Positions 1 to 7,816 of a stretch of DNA of 64,000 nucleotides are shown one piece after another. The notes beneath the pieces were generated by a model. It had not been told where the DNA came from. It was given only the letters and a program-made list of their open reading frames with translations, and made no database searches. Each line of letters opens with the position of its first letter. The stretch's first letter is position 1. The stretch lies in contig NZ_BNJG01000002.1 in NCBI RefSeq assembly GCF_016587375.1, forward strand, positions 1,736,001-1,800,000, given 5' to 3'. The position numbers were made by a program, and so were the translations under genes. The stretch comes from Ktedonobacter robiniae. Lineage in GTDB: Bacteria; Chloroflexota; Ktedonobacteria; Ktedonobacterales; Ktedonobacteraceae.

Positions 1-187
1 CCAGAAACTCGGCCAACTCGTTACCTGTTGCGCCATATGGTGCGAGCCGCTGGAATGCAAAGCCGTGTGCGGGCCGCACATCATCATAGCCAAGCGCGGC
101 CATGTGTTTATGTAAGTCGTCAATTACCGTCCGAGAGCCAAGCATCAGTAGAGGTGTCAGTTCGTAATTGGGTGCAAATTCCATCAT
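1..187 (-). CDS. MarR-type transcriptional regulator, N-terminal part (cut by window edge)
   Basis: The reverse strand opens with two consecutive ATG codons (185-187 and 182-184) preceded by an AAGGA-type site. The roughly 62 visible residues include GSRTVIDDLHKHMAALGY, DVRPAHGFAFQRLAPYG and GNELAEFL, the N-terminal pattern of MarR-family winged-helix regulators of the kind that goes on to a TKQAAS-type recognition helix; that helix lies outside the window. It diverges from the SnoaL-like gene at 340 across two large inverted repeats, the usual layout of a MarR repressor controlling itself and a small detoxification gene. The ligand is unknown. Confidence 0.75.
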   Translation of the reverse strand, partial: MMEFAPNYELTPLLMLGSRTVIDDLHKHMAALGYDDVRPAHGFAFQRLAPYGATGNELAEFL

Positions 188-205
188 CGTCAATTTCCTT
201 TTTAT

Positions 206-244
206 CCTTGCAATATAGTCAAATTGCTTGACTATATTGCAAGG
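206..244. promoter_or_regulatory. Operator 1: 17-bp-arm inverted repeat
   Basis: CCTTGCAATATAGTCAA (206-222) and its exact reverse complement (228-244) are separated by the 5-base spacer ATTGC. The core TAGTCAA-ATTGC-TTGACTA recurs at 264-282. The repeat covers the -35 box of the rightward promoter and lies 19 bp upstream of the MarR start, so MarR binding here would affect both genes. It is read as a MarR operator from position and symmetry only. Confidence 0.75.
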
Positions 245-256
245 GTGTTGTATATT
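228..256 (+). promoter_or_regulatory. Sigma-70-type promoter of the SnoaL-like gene
   Basis: TTGACT (228-233), a 17-base spacer and TATATT (251-256) form a near-consensus promoter pointing at the gene starting at 340. The -35 box is the right arm of operator 1, and the expected transcription start (about 263) abuts operator 2. Confidence 0.65.
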
Positions 257-263
257 ACGCAAG

Positions 264-282
264 TAGTCAAATTGCTTGACTA
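264..282. promoter_or_regulatory. Operator 2: second copy of the MarR-type inverted repeat
   Basis: TAGTCAA (264-270), ATTGC and TTGACTA (276-282) repeat the core of operator 1, spacer included. The two centres are 48 bp apart. The site falls at the predicted transcription start of the SnoaL-like gene, consistent with repression by blocking RNA polymerase. Confidence 0.7.
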
Positions 283-339
283 TTATACAGCAGTTTCTCT
301 TTTCTGAGAACATTTTTACTGATAACCACAGGGGGTAAG

Positions 340-744
340 ATGTCTAATAGCACTAATAGGGATGTCATTAAACGTTTCGTCACGGAAGCCTGGAACGAAA
401 ATAAGCTGGGTGTGCTCGATGAGATCCTTGATCCAACCTATTACGATTATTCATCTGAGCCACGCAACCGTGAGGGACTTGAGCGCTTATTGGCAATTGT
501 AAATGAGGCGTTTCCTGATCATAAGACTATTATTGAAGAAATTATTGTCGAAGGCGATACTGTCGCGGTTTGTGAGACGTTCTGTGGAACACATTCTGGA
601 CCATTTCGCGGTATACCAGCGTCAGGCAAAAAGTTTGAAGTTGGCCGTTACCGCTTCTTCAAAGTCGTCAATGGTAAGATCGTTTCGCACCGGGGCTTAC
701 TAGACCTACCGGCCCTGCTCCGCCAGATCGGCGCAGATAAATAA
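340..744 (+). CDS. SnoaL-like / ester-cyclase-type NTF2-fold protein
   Basis: The 134-residue protein is the normal size for a one-domain SnoaL-like (NTF2 fold) protein. It starts with an amphipathic helix (KRFVTEAWNENKLGVLDEIL), followed by the family pattern YYDYSS, the helix EGLERLLAIVNEAFPDH and the strands GDTVAVCETFCGTHSGPFRGIPASG, ending in ILxxHRGLLDLPALLRQIG-like sequence. Family members include polyketide cyclases, but most stand-alone soil-bacterial members have no assigned substrate. A GGGGG-type site precedes the ATG. It is very likely controlled by the divergent MarR regulator, so a role in handling a small toxic or signalling molecule is plausible but inferred. Confidence 0.8.
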   Translation: MSNSTNRDVIKRFVTEAWNENKLGVLDEILDPTYYDYSSEPRNREGLERLLAIVNEAFPDHKTIIEEIIVEGDTVAVCETFCGTHSGPFRGIPASGKKFEVGRYRFFKVVNGKIVSHRGLLDLPALLRQIGADK

Positions 745-745
745 T

Positions 746-787
746 ATATTTTCCTGGTGAAGCACATGTGCTTCACCAGGAAAATAT
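746..787. terminator. Perfect 42-bp palindrome between convergent genes
   Basis: Both arms are 21 bp with no unpaired centre (CACATGTG in the middle; TTTTCC/GGAAAA near the outside). It begins 2 bases after the SnoaL-like gene and ends 15 bases before the end of the convergent TPR gene. The A/T-rich outer arms give a run of U on either strand, so it can serve as a bidirectional terminator. Confidence 0.7.
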
Positions 788-802
788 GCATGTTTTATCG
801 TT

Positions 803-2011
803 CTACACTGTGTGAACGTTGGTGACATTGCCCATGTTCACGGGACAGAGGGGGCCGACTTCCGCTACATAGGTTGGTTCCTGTGATACCTGGTGATAGA
901 TGAATTCGACATATTCATAGGAGCCATTGTTGGCGTACCATATCAGGTCGTAGTTACCCTGGGAAATGCCATGAAAGGCAAAGTTTCCATTGTCCTGGAT
1001 ATTTGTTTTCTTTGAGCCATCCCATTTGGCGAAGAGTTCGTCCTTTCCCATTCCACCCTTCAGACCTGTCGTCAGCCCGATCTGATTAAAGGGGACGTCG
1101 GTTTCGATATTGGTAAAGTGTCCCGTGATGTCCTGGGGCGCGTTCAAATCCTTTTGCGCTGACTTGCCCTCGTTAGTATCACCATATTCCTTGCCCAGGC
1201 GTTGATAGGTTGGGATAGCGCTGGAGCAGGATGAGGAGCGTTCTTGTTTTCCCATTCCCAGCAGAGCCTTTGCCATGTCGCCATGTAACTGCCCGGCTTC
1301 AGGGGCACTGGAGAATTTAGTGAGTACCTTATCGAAGGCGTTGACCGCTGACTCATAATCTTGCGTCTGTAGCTTCCCTTCTCCAATATTGTAGTAGGCT
1401 GTGGCATCGAGGGCACTGGCCTGGGTCTGGCAGGTGTTATCGCAGTAAGGAATCCCCAGAATTGTATCGAGGCTCTTCGTTGCTCCATCGTAATCTTTGG
1501 CGTCCAGGCTCTGGCGACTCAGGCTGAGGCGCGCCGCAATATCTCCCACCTGGGCGCGATGCACTTCACTCTGGGCCGAGCTAGCGGTAAATTTCTGGAT
1601 GACCGTATCAAATTTGGTTAAGGCCTCGTTATAATGCTGTGATTTATTTAGCGCCAGGCCCCAGGAGGTATAGGTCCGGGCCAAGTCAGCCCCATCGGGA
1701 GCCTGCTCGCCTCCCTGAGTATACTCATCGATAGCAGGCTGCCACTGCTGCTGATTCTCCAGGCTATGGGCCTGCGCGATGTGCAGAGAGGGCTGAATGC
1801 TGAAGGCCACGCCCGAGTAGATGAAGAGTACAACGATGATAATGGCAGAAGTTATAGCCTGGCGCACACGAGTCTTGTTGAGGATGGAACCCATCCCATC
1901 CCCCATACGAATGGCGAGCGCGATCAGCAGTAGAAGGCCCAGTAGCAGCGCCGCGCCACTGGCATGGGCTGATCCAGCGGCCCAATCGCTTCCCGTGAGA
2001 TGTAGGACCAC
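803..2011 (-). CDS. TPR-containing membrane protein, C-terminal part of a frameshifted gene
   Basis: This open frame begins at a GTG (MVLHLTG), but that is probably not a real start: the same frame continues upstream to about 2074 and encodes the beginning of a hydrophobic segment (LGVLGGLGLLIVLFVVLHL). Two more membrane segments follow (about residues 19-35 and 53-72), then tetratricopeptide-like helical repeats (about 75-265, e.g. YNEALTKFDTVIQKF and YESAVNAFDKVLTKF) and a C-terminal beta-rich domain of about 110 residues. The topology suggests a TPR domain outside the membrane. It is best read as the C-terminal two thirds of the gene whose N-terminus lies in another frame at 2023-2616. Function unknown. 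Confidence 0.7.
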   Translation of the reverse strand: MVLHLTGSDWAAGSAHASGAALLLGLLLLIALAIRMGDGMGSILNKTRVRQAITSAIIIVVLFIYSGVAFSIQPSLHIAQAHSLENQQQWQPAIDEYTQGGEQAPDGADLARTYTSWGLALNKSQHYNEALTKFDTVIQKFTASSAQSEVHRAQVGDIAARLSLSRQSLDAKDYDGATKSLDTILGIPYCDNTCQTQASALDATAYYNIGEGKLQTQDYESAVNAFDKVLTKFSSAPEAGQLHGDMAKALLGMGKQERSSSCSSAIPTYQRLGKEYGDTNEGKSAQKDLNAPQDITGHFTNIETDVPFNQIGLTTGLKGGMGKDELFAKWDGSKKTNIQDNGNFAFHGISQGNYDLIWYANNGSYEYVEFIYHQVSQEPTYVAEVGPLCPVNMGNVTNVHTV

Positions 2012-2022
2012 GAAGAGGACGA

Positions 2023-2616
2023 TCAGCAGGCCCAGGCCTCCCAGAACCCCCAGTGTGGCAGAGGGCGAGCCAGCTTTCCTGGCTGTTTGGGTGGCTTTGA
2101 GGCAGGCGCGGGCGCGACTGGAGGATAGTTCATGCCAGAAGTGGCTGCATAGTTTACGCCTGAGCCAACGCCTGGCTGGCTGGCATATGGGTTGTATGGA
2201 TTTGTTGGGACCGTGTTTGCTTGTGGAGGATAATTTGGCCAGGAAGGCTGGCTATTGTAGGGATCATACGGCCCTGGAACGGGCTGGGCCTGGGGCGTTT
2301 GTGGCGGTGGCGCTGGCTGTGGTGTTGGCCCGTAGGGCGCCTCCTGCCACGCAACCTGTGTACTTTCTCCATAGGACTCTGCGGCTGCGGCTGCAGGCGT
2401 TGATGATCCATATTCTTGAAAGGTTGGATGGTCTTCTATAGGGCGCTTGGGCCTGGGAGCGGTATCCTCGTCCTGACTGATTGGAAATAACGCTTCCTGC
2501 TGCTCAGGGAGAACAACGTCTTTCTCGGGTGTATCAGCCTGTTTGCCGGCCGCCAGATTTTGCTCGTCTTGATGTTGCGGTTGGGGTTGCTGTTCCTCAT
2601 TGTGAATGGGATCCAT
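2023..2616 (-). CDS. Proline/glutamine-rich N-terminal part of the frameshifted TPR membrane protein
   Basis: The preferred start is the ATG at 2616 (MDPIHNEEQQ), about 10 bases after GGAGGG; the frame stays open further upstream without a better site. The product is low-complexity: acidic/Gln-rich, then rich in Pro, Tyr, Asn and Gln (PYDPYNSQPSW, NPYNPYASQP). This resembles the disordered cytoplasmic tails put before a transmembrane helix in many actinobacterial and Ktedonobacter membrane proteins. Its last 15 codons (after KQPGK) look out of frame: a -1 shift at GGAAAG (2074-2079) joins KQPGK to AGSPSATLGV and the membrane protein at 803-2011. One missing A, real or from sequencing, would explain both frames. 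Confidence 0.6.
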   Translation of the reverse strand: MDPIHNEEQQPQPQHQDEQNLAAGKQADTPEKDVVLPEQQEALFPISQDEDTAPRPKRPIEDHPTFQEYGSSTPAAAAAESYGESTQVAWQEAPYGPTPQPAPPPQTPQAQPVPGPYDPYNSQPSWPNYPPQANTVPTNPYNPYASQPGVGSGVNYAATSGMNYPPVAPAPASKPPKQPGKLARPLPHWGFWEAWAC

Positions 2617-2861
2617 GCGGATTTCGCCCTCCATACATAGCGCTTTACTTGCGCCATCAATTGAAATACCATTAGAAACGTTAGGCGCCTGAACTACTAA
2701 AAGAATAACATATAAGCACATCTTTTTTACAGACTTTGTGTTATGATAATAGATGTACCTTTTACTTAGCTTATGCGCAAGCAGTTATACATGTGCGCGT
2801 TTATCTCATAGGACTACCTTTAGTCGAAGATATTCGCATTGCTCCTGGAGGGAACCTGGAT

Positions 2862-3392
2862 ATGAGGCGTGCTGCCACTTTTGCCCTCGGCCTGATCGGA
2901 GGTATCTTTCTGCTCGTTGGTTTACCATTCGCGATAATCGCGTTTTTCTTCTATACATCATCAGTGGATTTTATGCAAGGCGCTGTGACGACACAGGGCT
3001 CGATTATTGCCTGTAACATGCAATATGACTCACAGATAAATGCACAGCTTATGTCATCAACCTGTGAGCCAGTCGTGCGCTTTCGTACGCAGCAGGGAGA
3101 GGTGATACAGTTTACCTCTAATTTCTCAAGTAGTTCCATGAATGAAGGCGACGAGGTTCCTGTCAGCTATCATCCCGCGCATCCACATGATGCGCGTATC
3201 AGTTCTTTCATTGCACTCTGGCTTCTCCCGCTCATCTTTGGCGCCATCGGTGGAGTCATGGTGCTGGTGGCTATCATTCTTTTTGTGATAGCCATCGTTG
3301 TTGCTCTACGTCGACGTCGGCAGGTCGCGTACTATAACTCGCCCTATACTCCTCCTTATCCTCCTTACTCAGGAGGCGAAGCAAGCTACTAA
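2862..3392 (+). CDS. DUF3592-like two-helix membrane protein
   Basis: The start chosen is ATG 2862 (MRRAATFALG), 9 bases after GGAGGG; the longer open frame from 2736 adds an unlikely N-terminus. The 176-residue product has a transmembrane helix (about 6-30), an extracytoplasmic beta domain (about 35-110) with TTQGSIIAC, CEPVVRFRTQQGE and GDEVPVSYHPAHPHDARI, a second transmembrane helix (about 115-147), and a basic then Pro/Tyr-rich tail. This order and the 'vxYxPxxPxxArI' motif are typical of DUF3592 proteins, whose function is unknown. It diverges from the proline-rich/TPR membrane gene. Confidence 0.7.
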   Translation: MRRAATFALGLIGGIFLLVGLPFAIIAFFFYTSSVDFMQGAVTTQGSIIACNMQYDSQINAQLMSSTCEPVVRFRTQQGEVIQFTSNFSSSSMNEGDEVPVSYHPAHPHDARISSFIALWLLPLIFGAIGGVMVLVAIILFVIAIVVALRRRRQVAYYNSPYTPPYPPYSGGEASY

Positions 3393-3621
3393 CGTAGTTC
3401 ACGGGCATGACTGATCCATGCAAAACCGCCCCCGAAAAGATGCCAACGGTTCTCAGGCATCCAGTCCAGGCAACTTTAAAATAGCGCGCTCTTGAGCCTA
3501 CTTGATTTTTGCTTAGTTGAAAACTACACTTGCTATAGTGATTGATGAACCCATATGCGAAACAGTCTGAAACAGTCCGTTTTTAGCAAGAAGCAAGAAG
3601 CAAGAGAAGGAGTTGGCTCCT

Positions 3622-4503
3622 ATGGCAACGATGCCTCGTCGAACCTATACTACGCTAAGCAGCCGTGGTTTGCGGCATGACATTCTTCCTATGCGGCTCT
3701 ACCACAAGGCCAAAAAGCTGGGAACCTGGGATCCTCGCGATATTGATCTAAGCCAGGACTGCCTGGACTGGCAGCAGTTGGCGGAGGATCCCAGGACACG
3801 GCTGCGCAACTTGATTCTTAGTTTTCAGGCAGGCGAGGAGGCTGTAACCCTGGATCTCCTGCCTCTGATCATGACTGTGGCGCGCGAGGGGCGCCTGGAA
3901 GAGGAACTCTTTCTCACGACCTTTCTCTGGGAGGAGGGGAAGCACACCGAGTTCTTTCGCCGCATCCTCGACGAGGTCATGCAGGCCGAGGGTGATTTGC
4001 ATGGTGTGCGCACCGCAAACAATACCCGCGACCTCTTCTCCGACGACCTGCCGCGCGAGATGAACCTGTTGCTCACCGATCCCTCGCCAGCGAACCAGGC
4101 TCGGGCCTCAGTGCTCTATAACATGATTGTTGAGGGCGTGCTTGCCGAGACAGGTTATTTCAGCTTCTTCCGCTTGCTTACTCAGAACAATATCATGCCT
4201 GGCTTGCAACAAGGCATCCAGTATATCAAGCGTGATGAGTCGCGACACATCGCCTACGGGGTCTTCCTGATCTCGCGCTTGGTGGCCCAGGACAAGTCCC
4301 TCTGGCCCGTCGTCGAGGATCGTATGAACGAACTCTTCGGCGCCATTCAGAGCGATCAGCAGCAGAATGGCACTCCCGAAGCCGTGCGTGACTACGCGCG
4401 CCAACAGTTTGAGAAGCGACTGGCTCGCATTGCTCGCGCCCGCAACCAGACCCTTGAGCAGGTCTATCAGTCCTCTGATATTGAGGAGACGCCGGTTTCT
4501 TAA
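3622..4503 (+). CDS. R2-like ligand-binding oxidase (Mn/Fe, R2lox)
   Basis: The 293-residue ferritin-like protein matches R2lox, homologous to ribonucleotide reductase R2 but not a reductase subunit. Counting from ATG 3622 (AAGGAG 9 bases upstream; the TTG at 3613 is too close), the metal ligands are E72, E105, H108 (EEGKHTEFF), E171, E206 and H209 (KRDESRHIAYG). V75 and Y166 sit at the positions that form the Val-Tyr ether cross-link in known R2lox proteins. All six ligands and the cross-link pair are present, with the spacing of the mycobacterial protein. The family assembles a Mn/Fe cofactor and binds a long-chain fatty acid; its physiological reaction is not established. The gene stands alone. 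Confidence 0.9.
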   Translation: MATMPRRTYTTLSSRGLRHDILPMRLYHKAKKLGTWDPRDIDLSQDCLDWQQLAEDPRTRLRNLILSFQAGEEAVTLDLLPLIMTVAREGRLEEELFLTTFLWEEGKHTEFFRRILDEVMQAEGDLHGVRTANNTRDLFSDDLPREMNLLLTDPSPANQARASVLYNMIVEGVLAETGYFSFFRLLTQNNIMPGLQQGIQYIKRDESRHIAYGVFLISRLVAQDKSLWPVVEDRMNELFGAIQSDQQQNGTPEAVRDYARQQFEKRLARIARARNQTLEQVYQSSDIEETPVS

Positions 4504-4507
4504 GTCC

Positions 4508-4529
4508 GCTACTGGCGTACGCGGCTACT
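4508..4529. repeat. Half copy of palindromic repeat family P1
   Basis: The 22 bases starting GCTACTGGCGTACGCGG are identical to 62790-62811, the right half of the complete P1 palindrome at 62762-62811. The unit is itself nearly palindromic. It starts 4 bases after the R2lox stop codon. Confidence 0.75.
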
Positions 4530-4553
4530 TGTATCCTCCATCGTTGAGTTGTC

Positions 4554-4597
4554 AGGAGTGGAGGCGCAATGAACACGTTCATTGCGCCTCCACTCCT
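4554..4597. terminator. 21-bp-arm palindrome downstream of R2lox
   Basis: AGGAGTGGAGGCGCAATGAA and one more base (4554-4574) pair perfectly with 4577-4597 across a 2-base centre. No clear U-run follows on the + strand (CTATGTATTTATTT), so termination is likely but not certain. Nothing gene-like is seen between it and the SGNH gene at 4842. Confidence 0.55.
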
Positions 4598-4841
4598 ATG
4601 TATTTATTTGGGGCGCAGATCCTGTAACCGTAGACCTGTGTGAGCCGCGACAAACTCGCTGAGCTTTGCAAGTTGTTTACGAGTTTCGCTGTTGGCTTCG
4701 CTAGGTTTGTCCCAAAGACCGATAACCGCATATGGCTGATTATATCCGACTGAAGCGGTAGTTTGTGAATGCCTGAGGCCTGTTTAGGATGCAAAAAAAT
4801 ATGACACAATGGATTGAAGTAAATAAAAGGAGCAATTTCGT

Positions 4842-5684
4842 ATGACCAATTCTATTTCTCAGCGCCAGATGCTTGAATATTGGATTCAACTGACTCATCC
4901 CGAGAAGGTCCTAGCTCAATTTCCTGGCATAAATGATGGCATAGTTGCCAGCATGTTTGGGATCGATGTCGCGACATATAACGAGATTCGCCGGGGCTTT
5001 CAGGCTCGTGTGCGCCAGGCGGCCGAGGAGTTACTGGCTGACGCGGACTTCGCCGCGCTTGTGGACCGACTTCCCTTTGCTCCTGGTGCTAAGGTGGTTG
5101 GCTTTGGTTCTAGCACAACCGATGACCTGCAATCCTGGCTCGAAATCCTGCGTGCCGTTTTCGCCCTTCGCCGCCCCCAGGATGGCGTTCGCTTTGTCAA
5201 CGCGGGCGTCAGCGGGGATACAAGCACGCATGAGATCGCCCGTTTTAGCACCGTGGTGAATGAACGGCCCGACTGGATTATCTGCCACATCAGCTCCAAC
5301 GATGGGCGCAGGCATGGTGTCTCTCCAACCAAGCCCCTGGTAAGCCCTGAAGAGACGGAGAAGAACCTGGTCATGCTGCGTCACTTCGCTGCCAGTCAGA
5401 CAAGCGCAAAGTGGATCTGGATGACGCCTACCTCGCTGATCGAGGAGAAGATTGCCGCTTTCCCCTTCTTTCAGCTTGGGCAGATCATGTTCTACAACGA
5501 AGACTCCGCGTGTGTAGCCGAAGCCGTGCTCAAGCAGCCTGACCCTGCCGTCAATCTCTGGGAGCTTTTCGGCCAGCCTGCCGATGCTGAACTGGTCTCC
5601 TGGGATGGCTTGCATCCGAGTCTGAAGGGAAATAAGCGCATCCTCCGAGCTCTTGTGACTGACCTGGTTAAGCACTTCGCGTAA
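4842..5684 (+). CDS. SGNH/GDSL-type hydrolase
   Basis: The 280-residue protein follows a good AAAGGAG site. SGNH blocks are visible: block I GFGSSTTD with candidate nucleophile S91 (the usual GDS is GSS), block II NAGVSGDTS (G125), block III SSNDGRRHG (N153), and block V DGLHPS with D254 and H257 as the rest of the triad. The first ~80 residues form a helical extension. No signal peptide is seen, so it is probably cytoplasmic. Family members are esterases, lipases or carbohydrate deacetylases; the substrate cannot be called here. It is monocistronic between two palindromic terminators. Confidence 0.8.
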   Translation: MTNSISQRQMLEYWIQLTHPEKVLAQFPGINDGIVASMFGIDVATYNEIRRGFQARVRQAAEELLADADFAALVDRLPFAPGAKVVGFGSSTTDDLQSWLEILRAVFALRRPQDGVRFVNAGVSGDTSTHEIARFSTVVNERPDWIICHISSNDGRRHGVSPTKPLVSPEETEKNLVMLRHFAASQTSAKWIWMTPTSLIEEKIAAFPFFQLGQIMFYNEDSACVAEAVLKQPDPAVNLWELFGQPADAELVSWDGLHPSLKGNKRILRALVTDLVKHFA

Positions 5685-5695
5685 GCATAGGGGCA

Positions 5696-5731
5696 ATTTC
5701 TTCCATGTCGAGCGACATGGAAGAAATCTCT
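5696..5731 (+). terminator. Rho-independent terminator of the SGNH hydrolase gene
   Basis: ATTTCTTCCATGTCG (5696-5710) pairs perfectly with 5713-5727 over a 2-base centre and is followed by CTCTTTTA. It lies 12 bases after the stop codon. The 270 bases from here to 6001 are AT-rich and hold the promoter region of the next gene; no further gene is visible. Confidence 0.75.
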
Positions 5732-6001
5732 TTTATTAGAGAAAAAAAGCCTATGCTGAACCCGGCTGATTTTACAAGGTCAGGCTCTCCTGGATGATTA
5801 CAAATAGTTGTGCTTATAAATAATATATAACTCGCGCTCCTATGACAATGTAATGAGATATACTTCTAATGTCGTTATATTCTATATTTTTGTCGTATCT
5901 ACGGATTGCGAGTCTTCTGGCTTTCAGATTACAATAAAAAACATTACCCCATGTAAAGATCCCTACAAAGGAACCTATCACCTTCGAAGGAGATGAGATA
6001 C

Positions 6002-7750
6002 ATGCACGTGAACACAGCAAACATGCGTCGTTTCCTCCCTCTTATTTTTTGTTTGCTTGCTTTGTGCCTGGCAGCCTGTGGTGGAGATTCGAACGCCACC
6101 AATACTACCACGAAGGCGACCGCAGACAAGCAAGTATTTCACCATGCCATCAGCGGTATCAGTGATATTGCGACTTTTGATCCCGCGCTGGCTGGAGACG
6201 GACCTTCTACGTCAGCTATTAATATGGTCTTTAGCGGTTTAGTTCAGCTTGACGATCGGCTCCAGGTTTATGGTCAGCTAGCCCAATCATGGGAACAATC
6301 CCCTGATGGTTTGACCTGGACATTTAAGTTGAAGCCTAACCTGACTTTTAGTGACGGTTCTCCCCTGACCTCAGAGGATGTTGTCTGGAGCATTGACCGT
6401 GCCTTTGATCCCGCCCTTAAATCCACGACGGCTCCCTTTTATCTTGGGCTTATCAAGGATGGGGATAAACGTAGCAATGGGAAGGTCACAACATTAATTA
6501 ATGATAGCTTGTTTGCTCCTGATCCGACGACGGTGAAGATTGTTATTACGCAAAAGGCTCCATATTTTCTTCAGGCTTTAACCTACACCAGTTCGTGGGT
6601 TGTTGAGAAGAAACTTATAGAGAAATATGGTAATCAAAAATTCATGGATCACCTGAATGAAGGAGGCGGAGCGGGTCCCTGGATCGTGGCCAGTTATATT
6701 CATGGCAACCAAATTACCTTCGTGCCGAATCCCCATTATGCTGGGAAGAAACCACAGCTTGGTAAAGTCATTTTCTATTTCTATAAGGATGCTCCTACAA
6801 CCTTTAAAGCCTACCAGGTAGGACAAACGGATGATGCCCCGGTGCCGACAGCTAATATCGAGTCGGCCAAATCGTTGCCACAAAAGCAGTTACATATCAC
6901 ACCTGCGCTCACCATTTCCTACTATGCGATGAACTACCTGGTCAAGCCTTTCAACAATATCAAGGTTCGTCAGGCTTTTGCCCTGTCCATCGATAAAGAG
7001 AAAATTGCGCATAATATTCGCAAAGATACTGTCTTTGCTACCAACCATATAATTCCGCAAGGGCAGCTTGGATATAACACGCAGTTGCTTGGTCCAGACG
7101 GAGTCACAAGTACGCGTGGTGATGCTCAAAAAGCCAAACAACTTTTTGCGGAAGGACTTAAAGAAGAGAACATGACGCTTTCGTCTCTGCCAAAGCTCAC
7201 GTTTACTGTAGCCACCAATGGTTCGCCCGATGCCAAGAATGAGTTTCAGGCAGTGCAGCAGATGTGGAAAGCTGTCCTAGGCGTTGATGTGACACTTAAT
7301 GATCTTGACTTTAACCAGCGCAACCAGTATATCGGCGCAGCACAGGGTAATTCCAACAGCCCCATAATATGGCAGAGTGGTTGGGGGGCAGACTATCCTG
7401 ATCCCCAGGACTGGCTTGACTTGTTCCTGGATAATCAGAATGGTGGCAATCAATTTAACTATGCTCATAACAAGTCTGCGAATGTATCATCACAACAACA
7501 GACGCAAGAACTGATCAAGCAGGCAGATACGACGCTTGACCAGCAGCAGCGTGTACAGTTGTACAATAAGGCAGAGCAACAACTAGTCAACGATGTTGCC
7601 TGGCTGCCCATAAGCCAGAGTAATACCCTGGTTGTGCGTAAGCCTTGCGTCATGGGTATCGTCGATAATGCTCAAGGTATTACACCTCCCGAAGACTGGG
7701 GCAATATCTATATCTCGACGAACTCGCTTTGCACCAAGGCAAATGGGTAA
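6002..7750 (+). CDS. ABC-type oligopeptide-binding lipoprotein (SBP_bac_5)
   Basis: ATG 6002 (MHVNTANMRR) is preferred because AAGGAG lies 10 bases upstream; the ATG at 5993 touches that site. A lipoprotein signal peptide (FLPLIFCLLALCLAAC) ends in a clear LAAC lipobox, so the mature protein should be anchored outside the membrane. The body has extracellular binding-protein family 5 features: FDPALAGDGPS, the LAQSWEQSPDGLTWTFKLKP pattern, FSDGSPLTSEDVVWS, and VRQAFALSIDKEKI. Such proteins feed peptides or nickel to an ABC importer, but no permease or ATPase gene is nearby, so it is an orphan binding protein working with a distant transporter or as a sensor. Length (about 580 residues) is normal. 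Confidence 0.9.
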   Translation: MHVNTANMRRFLPLIFCLLALCLAACGGDSNATNTTTKATADKQVFHHAISGISDIATFDPALAGDGPSTSAINMVFSGLVQLDDRLQVYGQLAQSWEQSPDGLTWTFKLKPNLTFSDGSPLTSEDVVWSIDRAFDPALKSTTAPFYLGLIKDGDKRSNGKVTTLINDSLFAPDPTTVKIVITQKAPYFLQALTYTSSWVVEKKLIEKYGNQKFMDHLNEGGGAGPWIVASYIHGNQITFVPNPHYAGKKPQLGKVIFYFYKDAPTTFKAYQVGQTDDAPVPTANIESAKSLPQKQLHITPALTISYYAMNYLVKPFNNIKVRQAFALSIDKEKIAHNIRKDTVFATNHIIPQGQLGYNTQLLGPDGVTSTRGDAQKAKQLFAEGLKEENMTLSSLPKLTFTVATNGSPDAKNEFQAVQQMWKAVLGVDVTLNDLDFNQRNQYIGAAQGNSNSPIIWQSGWGADYPDPQDWLDLFLDNQNGGNQFNYAHNKSANVSSQQQTQELIKQADTTLDQQQRVQLYNKAEQQLVNDVAWLPISQSNTLVVRKPCVMGIVDNAQGITPPEDWGNIYISTNSLCTKANG

Positions 7751-7762
7751 TTAATCAGTAGC

Positions 7763-7812
7763 GAATGGCTTTTGTGTCATCAATTGATCAATTGATGACA
7801 CAAAAGCCATTC
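7763..7812. terminator. Perfect 50-bp palindrome between convergent genes
   Basis: The 25-bp arms have no unpaired centre (core TCAATTGATCAATTGA; GGCTTTTG/CAAAAGCC outside). It lies between the lipoprotein gene and the convergent KAS III-like gene and reads the same on both strands, suiting a bidirectional terminator. Confidence 0.7.
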
Positions 7813-7816
7813 ATGT

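Noticed and set aside
28..231. 67-residue forward open frame at the left edge
   Set aside because: It is antisense to the MarR gene and runs through its operator; no family resemblance.
1821..2441. 206-residue forward open frame
   Set aside because: Antisense to the proline-rich/TPR membrane gene, whose repetitive codon use keeps the opposite strand open.
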